DNA of 64,000 nucleotides from positions 248,001-312,000 of the forward strand of contig CAJQUW010015437.1 of NCBI GenBank assembly GCA_907163375.1. The letters run 5' to 3'. Shown here piece by piece: positions 63,780 to 64,000 of this stretch (the first letter of the stretch is position 1; each line of letters starts with the position of its first letter). The notes below the pieces were generated by a model, which had not been told where the DNA came from, made no database searches, and saw only the letters and a program-made list of their open reading frames with translations. This DNA comes from Prostheceraeus crozeri. Taxonomy: Eukaryota; Platyhelminthes; Polycladida; Euryleptidae. A program made the position numbers and the translations under genes.

Positions 63780-64000
63780 TAATTATATTTACAGCTGAAG
63801 ACATCATTGTCACTGCCCCGAAGTGGTAACAGCAACGCCGAGTCAAAGGTAGTGATCAGTAGCTGGGATCTAACCCCTCAAAGCTGCCTTAGACTTTGTT
63901 AAATTTCAAATCTGATAGCAGATTTGAACTCAGCATACTTGAAAACCTTAGTCTACATGTTAAAACTTTGAAAAAACTGAAAATTAAGAATTTTTAAAAA
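63780..64000 (-). repeat. Start of homology to the palindrome arm (to window end)
   Basis: ACAGCTGAAGACATCATTGT onward matches 32,508-32,690, including the CTAT-loop hairpin at 63,905-63,928, here with a 10-bp perfect stem (TTCAAATCTG/CAGATTTGAA). After about 63,955 the match to the palindrome ends. Confidence 0.7.

Larger units (their letters stand above)
42308..64000. mobile_element. Gene-bearing Polinton/Maverick (adintovirus-like) element, right end outside the window
   Basis: The left terminus reads AGTAGTAAGTAAAACTCC, matching the first nine bases of the palindromic element, and is followed by related subterminal sequence. Inside are the Polinton hallmarks: chromodomain integrase, FtsK/HerA ATPase, adenain protease, double-jelly-roll capsid protein and protein-primed polymerase. 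The base order before the terminus is TCAGTG, which would be the target duplication, but the right end is not in the window. By comparison with the palindrome arm it should lie about 2.9 kb past 63,960. Many genes carry frameshifts or stops, so the copy is no longer autonomous. Confidence 0.9.

Overview
The window looks like animal (invertebrate-type) nuclear DNA dominated by mobile elements. It holds short GT-AG introns of 59-67 bp, TATA promoters, AATAAA signals, a mariner element, a Tigger/pogo element, and several generations of Polinton/Maverick (adintovirus-like) elements, which are large protein-primed DNA transposons that encode viral capsid genes. No ordinary host gene could be recognised, and the species cannot be named from what is visible.

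Layout. 1-414 is a broken remnant of a Polinton-type DNA polymerase. 415-10,937 is a stop-dense stretch without recognisable genes, with a strong G-over-C bias in its first half. 11-13.9 kb is ordinary intergenic DNA with a tRNA-like sequence on the minus strand. 13,881-35,539 is a 21.66-kb near-perfect palindrome. It starts AGTAGTAAGC, ends in the reverse complement, and is flanked by a 6-bp direct repeat AATATA, which is the Polinton signature (AG...CT ends, 6-bp target duplication). Each arm carries a C/G tract, three ~490-bp subterminal repeats, a CRE+TATA promoter, three copies of a structured-looking module, a family of CTAT-loop hairpins, one small gene, and about 6 kb of ~29-bp AT-rich repeats that each contain AATAAA. 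36.6-40.4 kb holds a dead mariner (with a nested hairpin MITE) and an internally deleted Tigger. 41.4-42.1 kb is a ~197-bp tandem repeat.

From 42,308 to beyond the window end lies a second Polinton that still carries its genes: an uncharacterised leftmost gene, a DEDDh exonuclease, RING-like Cys/His proteins, a small basic virion protein, the FtsK/HerA packaging ATPase, a chromodomain integrase, a minor virion protein, the double-jelly-roll major capsid protein, an adenain-type protease, two paralogous capsid-associated ('LHFR') proteins, a TATA-binding-protein homologue, two paralogous uncharacterised proteins, and protein-primed DNA polymerase B. Its integrase, capsid, polymerase and several other genes carry frameshifts and in-frame stops, so this copy is decaying.

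The right part of the second element (60.4-63.96 kb) is homologous to the inner half of each palindrome arm, and its left end (42.3-43.4 kb) is related to the outer part of each arm. The palindrome is therefore best read as a non-autonomous, snap-back (head-to-head) derivative of a related element that inserted by the Polinton integrase reaction. The arms contain no capsid, polymerase or integrase genes, so it would need these in trans.

The most novel points are: (i) the 21.66-kb Polinton palindrome with its target duplication; (ii) small-gene cassettes separated by copies of a ~144-bp module, with one cassette present in one element and absent from the other; (iii) hairpins with a constant CTAT loop and variable but complementary stems; (iv) initiator exons that consist of the ATG alone, spliced to Ala-Ser acceptors, apparently shared by two genes; and (v) an element-encoded TBP alongside TATA promoters, with an ATGCAAA motif ahead of virion genes.
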